Source: Myoxocephalus aenaeus
Taxonomy: Eukaryota > Chordata > Actinopteri > Perciformes > Cottidae
DNA length: 64,000 nt
Assembly (NCBI GenBank): GCA_038501785.1
Contig: JBAMJR010000051.1
Span: forward strand, 6,469,501-6,533,500
Direction of reading: 5' to 3'
Under the pieces are notes generated by a model. That model was not told the DNA's origin, made no database searches, and was given only the letters and a program-made list of their open reading frames with translations. This document shows positions 52,786 to 63,851 of this stretch, in pieces. The translations under genes were made by a program, and so were the position numbers. The first letter of the stretch is position 1; each line of letters opens with the position of its first letter.

Positions 52786-52786
52786 T
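52740..52786. repeat. (GT)n-(TA)n microsatellite
   Basis: Replaces the outer end of the deleted Tc1 element. Confidence 0.9.
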
Positions 52787-53018
52787 TTTATTTTATTTTA
52801 TTTCGTCAAACTTGACACGCTGCCTCTCCATTCTCCCATCCTCTGCACATTCACGAAACAGCTGATTCTCGGTCATCTTTTATGTTTCATCTGCTCTCTG
52901 TCCAGCCGCCATGTAGTCACCTGCGTGCAGACAGCAGAGCCTCATCCATGGCGTCTTTCTAAACTACGACTCTTTCCGGTCCCATCGTGACATAAATACT
53001 CCGTCCGGCCTGTTCAAG

Positions 53019-53279
53019 ATGCTGCAGATCGGGGACGAGGTGGTGTATTTCTCGGCGGTGTTCCTGCTGGTGGCGTTGGGGACGCGCAGCGCCACGGGCG
53101 CCTCGCTGCTCACCGCGTCCCTCTACGTGTTCATGGTGATGTTCCGCTTTGCTCCGCTGCCAGCGGACCAGGCCGGCCGCGTCCTCCGGCCCAGGGCTCC
53201 GTCGGGCGGCGTCCCGGTGGTGGCGCTGCGCGGAGGCAGCTACGACGCTCCGGAGAACACCGTGGCAGCGATCAGAGAG
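53019..53279 (+). CDS. gde1: gde1 exon 1
   Basis: 87 codons: N-terminal membrane segments and the start of the GDPD domain with the L70 substitution. It is very GC-rich, and ends AGAGAG before GTGGCA. Confidence 0.92.
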
Positions 53280-56200
53280 GTGGCATGCAGGCAGCAGGCA
53301 GCATCTGTTAGATGACCATGAGGAGCTGTGATTGTGTAGCCTATGTAACATGCTTATTCAACACCCACAGGAATACATTTCTCTCTTTAGTTTATGTTGC
53401 TTATAGAGCACTGCAGGTGCAAAGGAGCCCAGAGGAATGTGAGAGATTCCATGAGAGATTTTGTGCAGTAATAATTACATTGTTAGCTTCAGCTGTTTAG
53501 GCTTCGTGTCGTGACTTGAGCTGAGCAGCACTGACATTCTGAATGTACCGGGAGTCTATAGCTGGTTATGTTTTTTTTTTTTTTTTTATCAAATCGGTGG
53601 CTCATTATCCTCTTTGTAAAATACCCTTGACAATTGACTGTTTATGAATTGATTCCATCTTCATGATAAAGTTTACGATTCCTTAAACCATTTTGCCCCC
53701 CTCTGTTTCGTTTTTTTTTTTTTTTTTTTTTTTAGCATACTGAAGTTGCTGAGTCAGCTGTGCTTGTGGCTTAACTGTCCTACATGCAGTTAGCATCCTA
53801 TACTCTTACTAATACCTCTCATCTGTTTTTCTTTACCTCTGGATGAGTTGCTTTTGTTCCAGCAAGCCTTCTCTCCCACATTTTGATCCATTAGCTCCAG
53901 TTTCTCCATTAGAGCTCCAGTGTGCTGCTGAGCCTTGTCTTTGGTATTTGGTTTGCACCATGTGTGGGCATTCTAGTGACAATTATGTGCATCCTCATCC
54001 TCAGTCATTGTAATCAAGCTAAGAAGCCATCCTACATTCAGTACATCTTTTGGTTTATTCATTGTTTATGAGTATTAGGCTTGATTAAGTCAGTGTTTCA
54101 TCTGATCTAACCTGGCAGTTTAGAACTGATTGATTAAAACTAGTCATAGCTCCTATAATATGCCAATACTGAACCTCTACCATTGACTAACAGTCAAACA
54201 CAGTAATTAGTGAAACAATCTTCCGATCATTTACTATAAAAGGTTTTGTCCACGTGAGACTGAAGTCAAACAATCTTGAATTGCCTTTTCCTAAAACTGG
54301 AGTAGCCATCCTTTAAATGTTATATCTGTTAACTCTACTATGTGTTTCAGAGACAAATTAAAATCAACATGCGCCATCTGAATGTGTTGTCTGTCTTTAC
54401 ACTCTTCATCTTTCATGTTACAATTATGCATTCAGTTAATATCTACTCTGCATGTGTCTGTTGCACTGGAGAACATGCACACTGCCCACAGATATGGAAG
54501 ATATACCCTGACTGTTAAATGATTACTCACTGTGTTACACTTTCTTACTTACTCAGTTTCTCCTGTTGTTCCCAACCCCGAGCTAAAAAAACAACAACCT
54601 ACCTTCAATAAATTTCCATTTAGCAAGGCAAGCTATCTTTACATCTTCTCCCTGTGATGTCCTGCTTTAGGCTAGTAGAAACGGGGCAACTGGAGTGGAG
54701 CTGGACTTGAGTTTCACAGCCGATGGAGTGGCCATACTGATGCATGATGAGACTGTGGACCGCACCACCAACGGCTCTGGACCGGTTAGCACTCTGCAGC
54801 TGGCCCAACTCAAGAAACTAGATGCTGCAGCTCGTCACAGGCTGAAGTAAGCTGCATATTAAAGAGGCATGTCTACTAGTCTAGCCTGTGATGTAATGTT
54901 GAGATAAAGAAACAAAGGGCCGTGCGTCCATGACATAAGATGTACTTGATTGGACGTCTGTGAAGATCCCCATACTAAAAGGTTTGAGGTGCAGAAATAT
55001 AGTCACACATTGTAAAGACAATAATGGAGAAAGAGAAAGAGACTTAGGACATGAAAGCGTGATTCAGCAGGAACGTTGCTTAAAGAAAGTGTTTTCATCT
55101 GCAGGGACAAGTTCAGTGGAGAGAAGGTCCCAACTCTGCAGGAGGCAGTGGAGGAATGCATCAGACACCAGCTGACCATCTTCTTTGATGTCGAAGCTCA
55201 AGCTGATAAGGTAATGAAAAGGACTTTATATATGAATATTTAGATCAGTGGTGTAAGATGCTGTAGCCTACATATGCTAAATGCAGAGAAGTTATAGCTG
55301 ACTGTCACTAAGATTGCGTCCTTTTTGATCTTTCTAAAAGGCACTCATTTAGGTAATCTCTTTAAATAAGGATATTTAAATACTGTTTTGTTGGTAATAT
55401 CCTGTTTTTATGGAATATTAGTAATTTATCCTCTTTTCTAGGCTACATCAGTGCTTCATGAGATGTATAAGAAGTTCCCTGTCCTGTACAATTCCAGCAT
55501 TGTTTCTTCCTTTGAACCCAAAGTCATCTACAAGGTAACATAAATATGACTGATTTAACACAAATGAAAATCATTGTCTTCAGAAAGCTATTTCAATGTT
55601 TATTTTTTATATTGTTGCTAAAATATGGAATTTGATAGATTTCTGGTTTGTTGCTTTTTTTAACTGAACCATTACACATATGAAGAGACTGCTTCTGACC
55701 CTTTTTCTAATTCTGAGAGTATTCTGTTGACTTTTACCTCTTGCGGCCCACAGATGCGTCAGACTGACCCCAGAGTCGTCACGGCTCTCATCCACCGGCC
55801 CTGGAGACTGAGCCGCTTTGGTGATGGCACTTCTCGGTCCCTGTCGACATCGGGCCAGCTGTGGATGGGGGTTCTGGACGTCTTGTTGGACTGGGCCCAC
55901 CACCACATACTGTGGAAACTCTGTGGTGTCTCTGCCATCCTCGTACAGAAAGACTTTGTCTCACTGTAGGTTGATTTAATTTTTTGCCGTTAAAATGCAC
56001 AGCTGCAAAGCTCAGGGCTAACAATGATACGATACCCGTCTCTCAGTCTACACAGATCAGAATTAGAATCGGAAACCGTATATTGCCAAGTATGTTACAC
56101 ACACAATACATTTGGCTTGATGATTGGTGCATGACAATAAACATAGTGCAAAGACATAATTCAAAAACATTCCAAACATTCAAATTTACAATAAAAACAT

Positions 56201-56719
56201 TGATGCATAGTTACAAAATCAGACATGATCCATAAAGGAAATTATGAATAAAAACTAAAAGCAACCGCAAAATACACAACTGCCTCATGCAGCAATGGGT
56301 GCTTCAGTACATTGCTTCTTTTAAAGTTATTTTCATTGATTGTCAATAGCTTTCCAATTTGGGGACATCTTTACTTTTAAATAGACCTCATAGTGACTCC
56401 TGTCATTCCTTTGCTCATAATCTCAAAATGTGACTCAAATAAATGCAGACCTGCTTTCCCTGTCTGATCCTGTTTGCTTAGCCCTTTGTATGTTTGTCAG
56501 ATTTAGTCCCTGCTGGTTGATGTTTGTTGGCATATCTTATCTGAGCTGTACATTTATTTTCTTTCGCTCAGGGACTACGTTCAGTACTGGGCGGAGCGAG
56601 GTGTGGAGGTGGTGGGCTGGATTGTTAACACGGCTGTGGAGAAAGACTACTACCAAAATGTTCTGAAGATCGGCTACATCACTGACAGTGTGCTGGAAGA
56701 CAGTGATCCACATTACTGA
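53019..56719 (+). CDS. gde1: Glycerophosphodiester phosphodiesterase 1 (GDE1/MIR16)
   Basis: Six exons: 53019-53279, 54671-54846, 55105-55210, 55442-55534, 55754-55965 and 56572-56719. They sum to 996 bases, 331 residues, the same length I recall for human GDE1. GDE1 is a membrane glycoprotein whose GDPD domain splits glycerophosphodiesters such as glycerophosphoinositol and glycerophospho-N-acylethanolamines. Residues about 9-45 are hydrophobic membrane segments. The GDPD domain follows: RGGSYDAPENT (71-81), GVELDL with E97 and D99, VLMHDETVDRTT with H112, then FFDVEAQADKA and the C-terminal GWIVNT and YITDS motifs. Oddly, residue 70 is Leu (codon CTG, 53226-53228) where the family has the first catalytic His of HRGG. 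Exon structure and all other motifs are intact, so either activity is reduced or this is a divergent paralogue. The ATG is the first residue of the conserved N-terminus. Confidence 0.95.
53280..54670 (+). other. gde1: gde1 intron 1
   Basis: 1.4 kb non-coding with two poly(T) runs near 53.57 and 53.71 kb. Confidence 0.7.
54671..54846 (+). CDS. gde1: gde1 exon 2
   Basis: A 176-base exon after CTGCTTTAG. It carries E97, D99 and H112 in NGATGVELDL and VAVLMHDETVDRTTNGSG, and ends CTGAA before GTAAGC. Confidence 0.95.
55105..55210 (+). CDS. gde1: gde1 exon 3
   Basis: A 106-base exon after ATCTGCAG. It encodes DKFSGEKVPTLQEAVEECIR and LTIFFDVEAQADK, and ends in phase 0 before GTAATG. Confidence 0.95.
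55442..55534 (+). CDS. gde1: gde1 exon 4
   Basis: 31 codons, phase 0 at both ends: ATSVLHEMYKKFPVLYNSSI to SSFEPKVIYK. Confidence 0.95.
55754..55965 (+). CDS. gde1: gde1 exon 5
   Basis: A 212-base exon after GCCCACAG: MRQTDPRVVTALIHRPWRLS to VLVQKDFVSL. The LDWAHHHILWKLCG segment is the second hydrophobic region. Confidence 0.95.
56051..56250 (-). mobile_element. LINE 3' UTR remnant, reverse orientation
   Basis: The plus strand reads AGAATTAGAATCGGAAACCG and then TATTGCCAAGTATGTTACAC, the reverse complement of a common fish L2-type 3' end. It lies in gde1 intron 5. The right boundary is approximate. Confidence 0.5.
56572..56719 (+). CDS. gde1: gde1 exon 6, last exon
   Basis: DYVQYWAERGVEVVGWIVNT to SVLEDSDPHY, stop TGA 56717-56719. 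A CA microsatellite begins about 18 bases after the stop, so it lies in the 3' UTR. Confidence 0.95.
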
Positions 56720-56760
56720 CTGATCTCTCTTTCTCTCACACACACACATACACATACACA

Positions 56761-56834
<74 letters not shown>

Positions 56835-58019
56835 TACAACATTTTACAGCTTCTTAATGAACAAATTAGTTGAAAACTTCCGTGATTAATACATTCCCCA
56901 GTTTATCGTCCTTTCAAAAAACATAAAATACAGAAAGAGATGTATTATATGGAGATGAAGTTCATTATAAGGTGGAGGGATGCTAGATATTCGGTGCTAA
57001 ATCACTTTGTTGTGGCAATCAAACAATCCAAGCTTTATAGAAATACATGAGATTGACTGTAGAGGTAAGAACACATCATTACCTGTAGCTGGCATACAGG
57101 TAATGTCCCTTTTTAAATCTACAGATACATTAAACCATGAAGAGCTGTATACTTCCTTGTCTTTATCCGACTACCAGCAGCATTGCCTACAACTCTCTAA
57201 GACCAGGGATTAGGGTTATGTTACATTAAAGGTTATTTCTACCTTCTGTGCTGATCTTCCAGAGGTTTTAAAGAAATATTAGTGTAAATAGTTTGACACT
57301 TTAGACGTATTTGTAACATATCATTGCCTGCTATCATGAGATTTATGTATTATAATGGACTCTTTCAGATCTCTTGTTAATATTCTGTCACGATGATACT
57401 TGATTGTTCAGTAATTTGCCTTCTATCATTACTCACTGCCACAATTGCACAAATACACAATCATTTGAATTTAAATATCAGATGTTATGCTCCAAAGGAG
57501 GGAAAGTAAATGTAATATTGAATCCTGACACACATGTGAGTGTAAGTCTCAGGAGGTCCCATAAACTAAAATATATACTTCTTCAATACCTTATTAATGA
57601 ATCGTCAGAGAAGGAAAACTGTTTTTTTTTGGTTCTTGCCTGAATTAAATCATATAATATAATCAATACAATTGTAGGTCTTGAGTACAAATTATCATTC
57701 CATCCATGAAAAATACCATAAAACCTGTAATTCTTTCATTTAACTTTTGTTAATTTGATTTCCTCACATAATGGTCTAATGCTGCTTTAAATAATTATCA
57801 ATAGTGCTTTAAGAGGGAGACATGCTTACTCTTGTTTTAATGTAACGTCATTGTTTGGCTGGAAAACATTTAAACATATTGGCAGTAAAGAATATATTTT
57901 AGGATGTAAAGATGTTGATGATTAATCACGAACAACTTGTTTCTCGGAGATAAATATATATAAACATGTATCTTTTCTTTCCCTTTTCTGTAATGTTAAG
58001 AATGTATTCTAGTAAGAGA
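56720..58019 (+). other. gde1 3' UTR and gde1-mcrip2 intergenic region
   Basis: It starts with the CA repeat and continues as AT-rich unique sequence. No strong AATAAA lies close to the stop; the first clear one I noticed is at 58647-58652, beyond the dispersed repeat. Confidence 0.45.
56737..56832. repeat. (CA)n microsatellite in gde1 3' UTR
   Basis: About 45 units, with TA interruptions in the first part, starting 18 bases after the stop codon. Confidence 0.95.
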
Positions 58020-58024
58020 TAAAT

Positions 58025-58440
58025 CATTCAATTCAATTCAGTTTATTTTATGTAGCCCAACATCACAAATACAAGTTTGCCTCGGAGGGCTTTACAATCT
58101 GTACACATAACATCCCTGTCCCGGGACCTCACATCGGATCAGGAAAAACTCCCCCAAACAAAGATAGTAAAAACCCTTTCACAGGGAAAAAAGGGGAAGA
58201 AACCTGAGGGAGAGCAACAGAGGAGGGTCCCTCTCCCCGGATGGACAGAAGCAATAGATGTCATGTGGCCAGAATGAATAGCGTAGCGAAGTTACAGCAC
58301 ATTATATGACAGAAATTATTCATATAATGAGTAGTAGGCATGGTCCATGATCCAGATAACCACGATCCATGAAGCAGAAGGAGGTAGAGAGGAAGAGGGC
58401 ATCAGCAGGGCCATGGCAGCAGGCAGGACCGTGAATGTAA
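58025..58440 (+). repeat. Common dispersed teleost repeat
   Basis: Begins ATTCAATTCAATTCAGTTTA and continues TTTGCCTCGGAGGGCTTTAC, CCTCACATCGGATCAGGAAA, GAAACCTGAGGGAGAGCAAC and GGATGGACAGA. I recognise it as a very abundant percomorph interspersed repeat of unclear class. It has no coding capacity. It lies between gde1 and mcrip2. Confidence 0.7.
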
Positions 58441-58829
58441 CTCTAGTTTTCACAACTGATGGAGGTTAATAATGCCTTTTTAGTGAAAACCTTAATTATA
58501 ATTGTTGTTTTGAAGTATTAGTATGAGTGTTCTTTGCATTGGTTTCTGTTAGAGATGATCGCACTGTGCACCTGCCCTCGCCTGCGTGTACTGTAAACAC
58601 AGAGACGTTGGGCCACATGGAGGAGCAGACAAATGATCCCCCATTGAATAAAAGTTTAACTCATCTGACAGCATTGTATTTATGTAAACCATAACTTTTT
58701 GAACAGGTCATAACTTCACTGGATATTTAATTTACCTCGATGATATGGATTTGTGAACAAAAATAGTGGACCTCGGTCTCTAGTCGATATTACAAATGTT
58801 GCACAATCAGGGGACACTGTCTCTTTAAG

Positions 58830-59358
58830 GCGTCGGGAGAGGCGTATGGACGTCGAGGAGCGGCGCGCCGCCACTGTTTGCGTCCACTTATGAATGACAG
58901 ACGCTCCGTTTCCAGGTTATGTGACATTGTGGAAGTGCAGGACACTTCAGCACCAACGTGAGTTACGTCCAAGGCCTGGACTCGGGGTCGGCAGGTGAGA
59001 GGGGGAGGGTCGCGTGAGATGCGTCCCGACTGCTGGTTTTACGCGGAGAAGAAAGCGGCGCACGGCTCTGTTCCCGACGCGGTCACCGAGCAGCTCGTGT
59101 CGTCTCATGTCGGCTCGGTTCTTTTGCGTTGGCTTCAAACTTTCGTCCTGCGAGTGAAATTCAGCTGAGGAAAGGAGCGACACCTCTCACATCCAGGGAG
59201 TATTTTTTTAATTATTTATCCGTCGACAGATCCTGGAGCAACGTGTTCGCCTCAAAGTGCCCTTGATTAAAGGAGGCGTGCTCCACCTGCATCTGCGCCG
59301 TCCGGACTCACTTCAAAGTGCCGAACTCACATTTTACAGGTGACTTTTCCTGCGCAGG
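58830..59358 (+). promoter_or_regulatory. mcrip2: CpG-rich leader/promoter region of mcrip2
   Basis: GC and CpG content rise sharply here (GGCGCGCC near 58862, many CGs to 59110) compared with AT-rich flanks. It lies immediately upstream of the mcrip2 ATG and most likely holds the start site and 5' UTR, perhaps as a separate untranslated exon. Confidence 0.5.
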
Positions 59359-59410
59359 ATGTACACCATTACAAAAGGTCCAAGCAAACTGGTCACCCAG
59401 CGACGGACAG
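59359..59410 (+). CDS. mcrip2: mcrip2 coding exon 1
   Basis: 52 bases encoding MYTITKGPSKLVTQRRT, before GTGAGA. The ATG directly follows TGCGCAGG, so a splice acceptor just before it is possible. Confidence 0.92.
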
Positions 59411-59683
59411 GTGAGACTCTGATATGTGTGTTTGAGTTGCAGTTCAAACACACACACACGCACTTGGTACCAATTTGTGGTTTTCTTTTTAAGTAAAATG
59501 TGAACTTTCTGTCATTTTAGGGCCTACTCAGCAACATGACAACAAAATAAACGACTTCAAGCACAAACAAACGTCCTGGAGTATGCCAGAGTAAGTGTGC
59601 AACCTTTAGAGAGACGCATGCTGTAGACATCTAGTGCTCTCAGTAGTGTGCCTGTGATGCTTGTCCATGTGTGTCCAGATTTA

Positions 59684-59725
<42 letters not shown>

Positions 59726-62700
59726 TGGCAGCTGTGGACGTCATCAGCTTGAGACAGAGAGCGTTGATTCATCAGCCTGAATGATCTCTAACGTCTTCTT
59801 CACACAATAGCTTCACTGAGACGCTGTCTGCCTGATGGGCTGTTTACTGCCTTTAAACCCCCCCGTGTGTGTGTGTGTGTGACCTTGTAGGAAGTCAAGG
59901 ACGCACATGGTCCTTCATTCAGCTGTTCAATCTTTGTCTTCCACACAACCAATCGGGCTTGAGTTTAGGCCTAAAGGTGGATACTTTTAGAAATGAGAGT
60001 TGTCCAATAGATATGCAGAATGTGCAGAAAACATCAGATTAATGTATAACATGTTTTATTTATTTTTCTTATACCCATTAGCCTTCCTGCACCCAAGATA
60101 GTTTTCAGCCGTCCGAATGGTAAGAAGTACCATAACCCTGCGCCGGCTCTCCCTGAAGACACCCAGCAGGAAGAGAGCTTCACACCTGTGCACGAGGAAA
60201 ACGTCAAATTTGTCTATGATGGTAAGGGAATAAAGGAACAGTCTAACTGGAAAGACGAGACCACACTTTTCATTGTCTCGCTGAGTCCATAAACCTGTTC
60301 CTCGCTGTCGGTTTTGTGAATGACATTGTTCCACCATCGAGTGTTTTAATGAAATGCTAGCCTCCCCCTCCCAGGCCTCACCCACACACAGCTGCTCTGA
60401 CACTGATAGCCATGATAGATGATAGGCACCTAGCAGAAAAATGCCTTCACACCCACATATCACACTTGTCATGACCCACACAGACACATTTTGGGCTTAA
60501 ACTAGCACCCACCCACCAGCCACTCTAAAAGAGTTGTGTTGTCCCCTTTGAGGAAAGACAACAAAGACTTCTGTCGGGATGAAGTGTTTTATTGGGTCTG
60601 AGTGAAACTCTACACAGTGACCTAGTTTTGGAGCGAGCGCTTCTCTTTAACATTCACAGGCTCGTTCAGTCTCTGGGAGACTTCATTTAGCTTGGCTGTT
60701 CTTCCTTTGTGTGTCCTGTTAGTTTCTGGTGCTGCAGCAGCCCATAAACAACTCCAGTAACCTTGTTGTTTGGTGGACAAGGACACAAAGAAGGCCCGAC
60801 CCAACCCCCGCTCCTCTGTTGCAGAGAGCGTGCAGTTCAGGGTTGATTCAGTCTTCCACCCTCTGAAATGCCTCAATACATGCTATAAACAAGCACAGGT
60901 TTTCTGAAAGTCATGACCTGAGGGCAGCTACCAGAGATGCATATCTATTTCACACACACACACTCTACATGGGACCAGTCCACATGTTGTATTATTTGAA
61001 ATGCACACGTGTGGCTGGCCTTTTGAAGCAGTTGCCCTTGTGGACTATTTGTTTGTTGCTGAGATTGTGACACTTGGGTGCAGAATATTTTAACTTGGCA
61101 GATAAGGACATTTGCCATGACCCACTTATTACATTTTTGATACTTTATTCTTGGGTTCAGAGTATCATTATTTATTATAACGTTGGTTTAATTGTCAACT
61201 ACGTTAAATCCTGGCTCCTGCACAGGCTCTGTTGTTTATCAGAGGTGTATTAAAGGAAATTATAGACTTGCAGTTAAAGCTGCAGCTTATTTCAGCTGTA
61301 ATAATCATTGCATAATGGATTTATCTGCTTCTTGAGATTATTTTGCTTAATTGTAAAACAAGAAAAGAAAAAGGGATGTCTTCAGTTGTCAACTTAATGT
61401 ATGTTACCTCCACATACTGTACAGTAGCTTATAAGTAGTAGTAGTAGTAGTATGTATGGATGATGTACTGACCGAGTCGTTGTGTTTTAAGCCTGGCAGG
61501 AGGTGGTGCAGCAGGAGCAGGGGCCCGGCCAGGGGCCAGAGGAGGCCCAGGGAGCCGTCCACTACAAAGAACCCACTCCAAGCCTGCACATGGACAGTGA
61601 GTACCCCCATCCTCCCCGAGTATTCATGTACATTGTAATGGTCAAGACTTAATTAAGCATGATTTTTAATGTACACATATGTCAATGTAAAGCGGGAGGT
61701 TTACAGGATTTGTGCTTTGATCGAGGTGTTCTTGAACGTTTTGGTTGAAGTAGTGGTGAAGCCTTCATTTTTCAGTTGTGTTTCTTATGACAACAGCCCA
61801 AAGACGTACTGTTGTATTGGTTTATGACAACCAGCCAACCGAGGGTTAGTGGACCTGCTTCTGGTCCTTCCAGCTGGAAGGAAGCCAGCAGAGGTCACAA
61901 GCTCGTCTCTCCTCAGTCTAAATGAGTTGCAGCAACTTTGTTGACTCATCCGTGTGCTCTGTACTGTCCAGTTTTGGATTATTGGTATTCTGCACATAAG
62001 CAGATAATAATCAAAACCGTGCTACAGCCAGCACTGAAATCAAATGTGGAGCCAACGTTGCATCTTACACAACCAATCTTTTGAGGAAATATTCTTTTTT
62101 TTTCCCTTGCACGATAAACGGGCTGAATGGCTCTTTTGTTTTACTTCATTCATTAATGTATTTCTTTATAGTAAGTGAGGCACAAGAATGTCATTGTCTG
62201 ATGGTTAAACACTATGGTCTCCACTATGTTACAAAAATGTCATAGCATAGGATGTCATGAAAATGTGACAGTATAGTAGTATGTATTGTATATTATAGAA
62301 AGGCATACCATAGTATATCAGAAAGTCATAGTATGTCATAAAAATCTGAGAAGGGTTATAGTCTATTAATTAAATGTCATGAGATTTTCATAACTAATGT
62401 CATAGCATTCCCATACTGACTCAGAAACTGGTTTATGTATTTATATCAAACAGGTTTGACTACATTAACGTTGTATGTAAAAATTCAGGAGGATGGCTCA
62501 ACCTCAATTAAAATACAGCAGCAAGAGTCCTTACACGCATGACTATTTGAACATATTACTCCGGTTCTGAAATAATTTAATTGGCTCCCAGTAAAACGCA
62601 GACTCATCTTCAAAATCCTGATTATAGTCAAAGCCCCTAATGGTTTAGCTCCCCAGTTCATGTCTGACTTGCTACCATCAGGTCATCAGGCAGAGGGGGA

Positions 62701-63213
62701 CATATTGGGACATAAGGAAGGCCCAATAAATATTATATTTTACAATTTAACTTAATGTTGTAGTTTCTCACTGTGACCATCTGAGAGCGACAAAACACTG
62801 ATTGTAAAGGCAAGCTAATGCTTAACTCCTGTTAGCGTCAAATACAACCAACATTGGTGCTTAACTCCGTATCAAGGCATGTCTCACTCTCTATTTTTAC
62901 ATATCATGTATTGCATAAATGTAACGGGACAGTTATGTGTGCTGAGCTAGTAGAGAAAAATGTATATCATAATCAAAATGATATATAATTACAATGACTG
63001 CTATTCAGTGTCTGTCATCGCTATAGGACACAAATGGTTGCAAAATGTTCTCTGCATATTTCTTCCACCATGGTTTTTCAGCTATAATGACCTTACAAAC
63101 AGACTTTTAATCCGATCTCATGGTTTTATTCTTTTTTCCCAGACTTTGTTCCCATAGATCTGGATGAATGGTGGGCCCAACGTTTCCTAGCCAACATAGA
63201 CAAGCTATCCTGA
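59359..63213 (+). CDS. mcrip2: MAPK-regulated corepressor-interacting protein 2 (FAM195A)
   Basis: Five coding exons: 59359-59410, 59521-59590, 60082-60221, 61492-61596 and 63143-63213. They sum to 438 bases, 145 residues; human MCRIP2 is about 160. The N-terminus MYTITKGPSKLV and the RRTGPTQQ after it are the family signature. The centre holds IVFSRPNGKKY and FTPVHEENVKFVYDAWQEV, shared with MCRIP1, and the C-terminus FVPIDLDEWWAQRFL contains a PxDL motif of the CtBP-binding type (PIDLD here, PIDLS in MCRIP1). MCRIP proteins bind CtBP corepressors and the RNA helicase DDX6 and are controlled by ERK; MCRIP2 is less studied. The segment between GPTQQ and APKIVF is shorter and less proline-rich than in human. 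All introns are GT-AG. Regulation is not visible beyond a CpG-rich leader. Confidence 0.94.
59521..59590 (+). CDS. mcrip2: mcrip2 coding exon 2
   Basis: 70 bases after TCATTTTAG: GPTQQHDNKINDFKHKQTSW, ending SMP plus GA before GTAAGT. Confidence 0.9.
59686..59723. repeat. (GT)n microsatellite
   Basis: About 19 units in mcrip2 intron 2. Confidence 0.9.
60082..60221 (+). CDS. mcrip2: mcrip2 coding exon 3
   Basis: 140 bases after ACCCATTAG, encoding LPAPKIVFSRPNGKKYHNPA and SFTPVHEENVKFVYD, before GTAAGG. Confidence 0.94.
60222..61491 (+). other. mcrip2: mcrip2 intron 3
   Basis: 1.3 kb non-coding. No mobile element or nested gene recognised. Confidence 0.65.
61492..61596 (+). CDS. mcrip2: mcrip2 coding exon 4
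   Basis: 105 bases after TTTTAAG, encoding AWQEVVQQEQGPGQGPEEAQ and KEPTPSLHMD, before GTGAGT. Confidence 0.93.
62200..62420 (+). repeat. Degenerate tandem repeat (ATGTCATAGTATG type)
   Basis: Many diverged copies of GTCATAG/CATAGTATGTCAT occur in this stretch of mcrip2 intron 4. The unit is about 13 bases and boundaries are approximate. Confidence 0.5.
62490..62690 (+). mobile_element. LINE ORF2 C-terminal remnant
   Basis: With frameshifts the sequence reads like LPVKRRLIFKILIIVKAPNG and LAPQFMSDLLP, the block near the C-terminus of several fish LINE reverse transcriptase proteins. It is very degraded and lies in mcrip2 intron 4. Confidence 0.6.
63143..63213 (+). CDS. mcrip2: mcrip2 coding exon 5
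   Basis: 71 bases after TTCCCAG, encoding NFVPIDLDEWWAQRFLANID and the end KLS; stop TGA 63211-63213. Confidence 0.95.
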
Positions 63214-63851
63214 CGCTCCTCTGGGATTTGTGAATCTTGACAGACGGTCAGGAGTGGAGACCTGAAGCAGGATGGCTCAGAGTCCTGGCAGGTGTGCCGG
63301 TTTAGAAATGCCCCGATGTGGTTTTACATGGACGGACAGCGCTGGGACGCTTGCATAGAAACCACAGAGAATCACCTCACTTGAACTCTCGCATTTGAAC
63401 TGCTATCCATCTCTAAATATTCTCTCTGCGTCAGACTGCACACTGGAGGACGACTTGGAGTCGAGGTTTCTCTCATCTGTCCACCATCACACAGATCTCA
63501 TGTTCCTTTTTGAAATGCAGTAAAATTGTATTTTCAAGAAGCTCAGTCTTGGAATCTTTTAACTGATTGACTCAACTTATTGATAATGCTGATGTCAACA
63601 GGTCCCCACACACACACTTTCAAAGTATTTTTAAATGCATTTTATTAGATTCGCTGGCTCTTTGATAATATCAATGAAACCTGTTGAGAATCCACCACTG
63701 AGTCACATTTGCAGCTCATACACTGATTTACATGAAATGTTTTTCATTTTGACAGTTCAAAAACAATTAATTACATGAAAGTCATCTCAGGTCTTCAGCT
63801 TCTGGAAATGCAACAGTCAACAAAATTAAATAATGTGAAAAAAAAAAAAAG
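63214..63851 (+). terminator. mcrip2: mcrip2 3' UTR with candidate poly(A) signal
   Basis: Unique sequence follows the stop. ATTAAA at 63825-63830 precedes an A-run at 63838-63851, a plausible but unproved cleavage region. The genomic A-run could also cause internal oligo-dT priming. Confidence 0.35.

Larger units (their letters stand above)
61597..63142 (+). other. mcrip2: mcrip2 intron 4
   Basis: 1.5 kb non-coding with a degenerate CATAGTATGTCAT-type repeat tract near 62.2-62.42 kb and a LINE remnant at 62490-62690. Confidence 0.6.
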
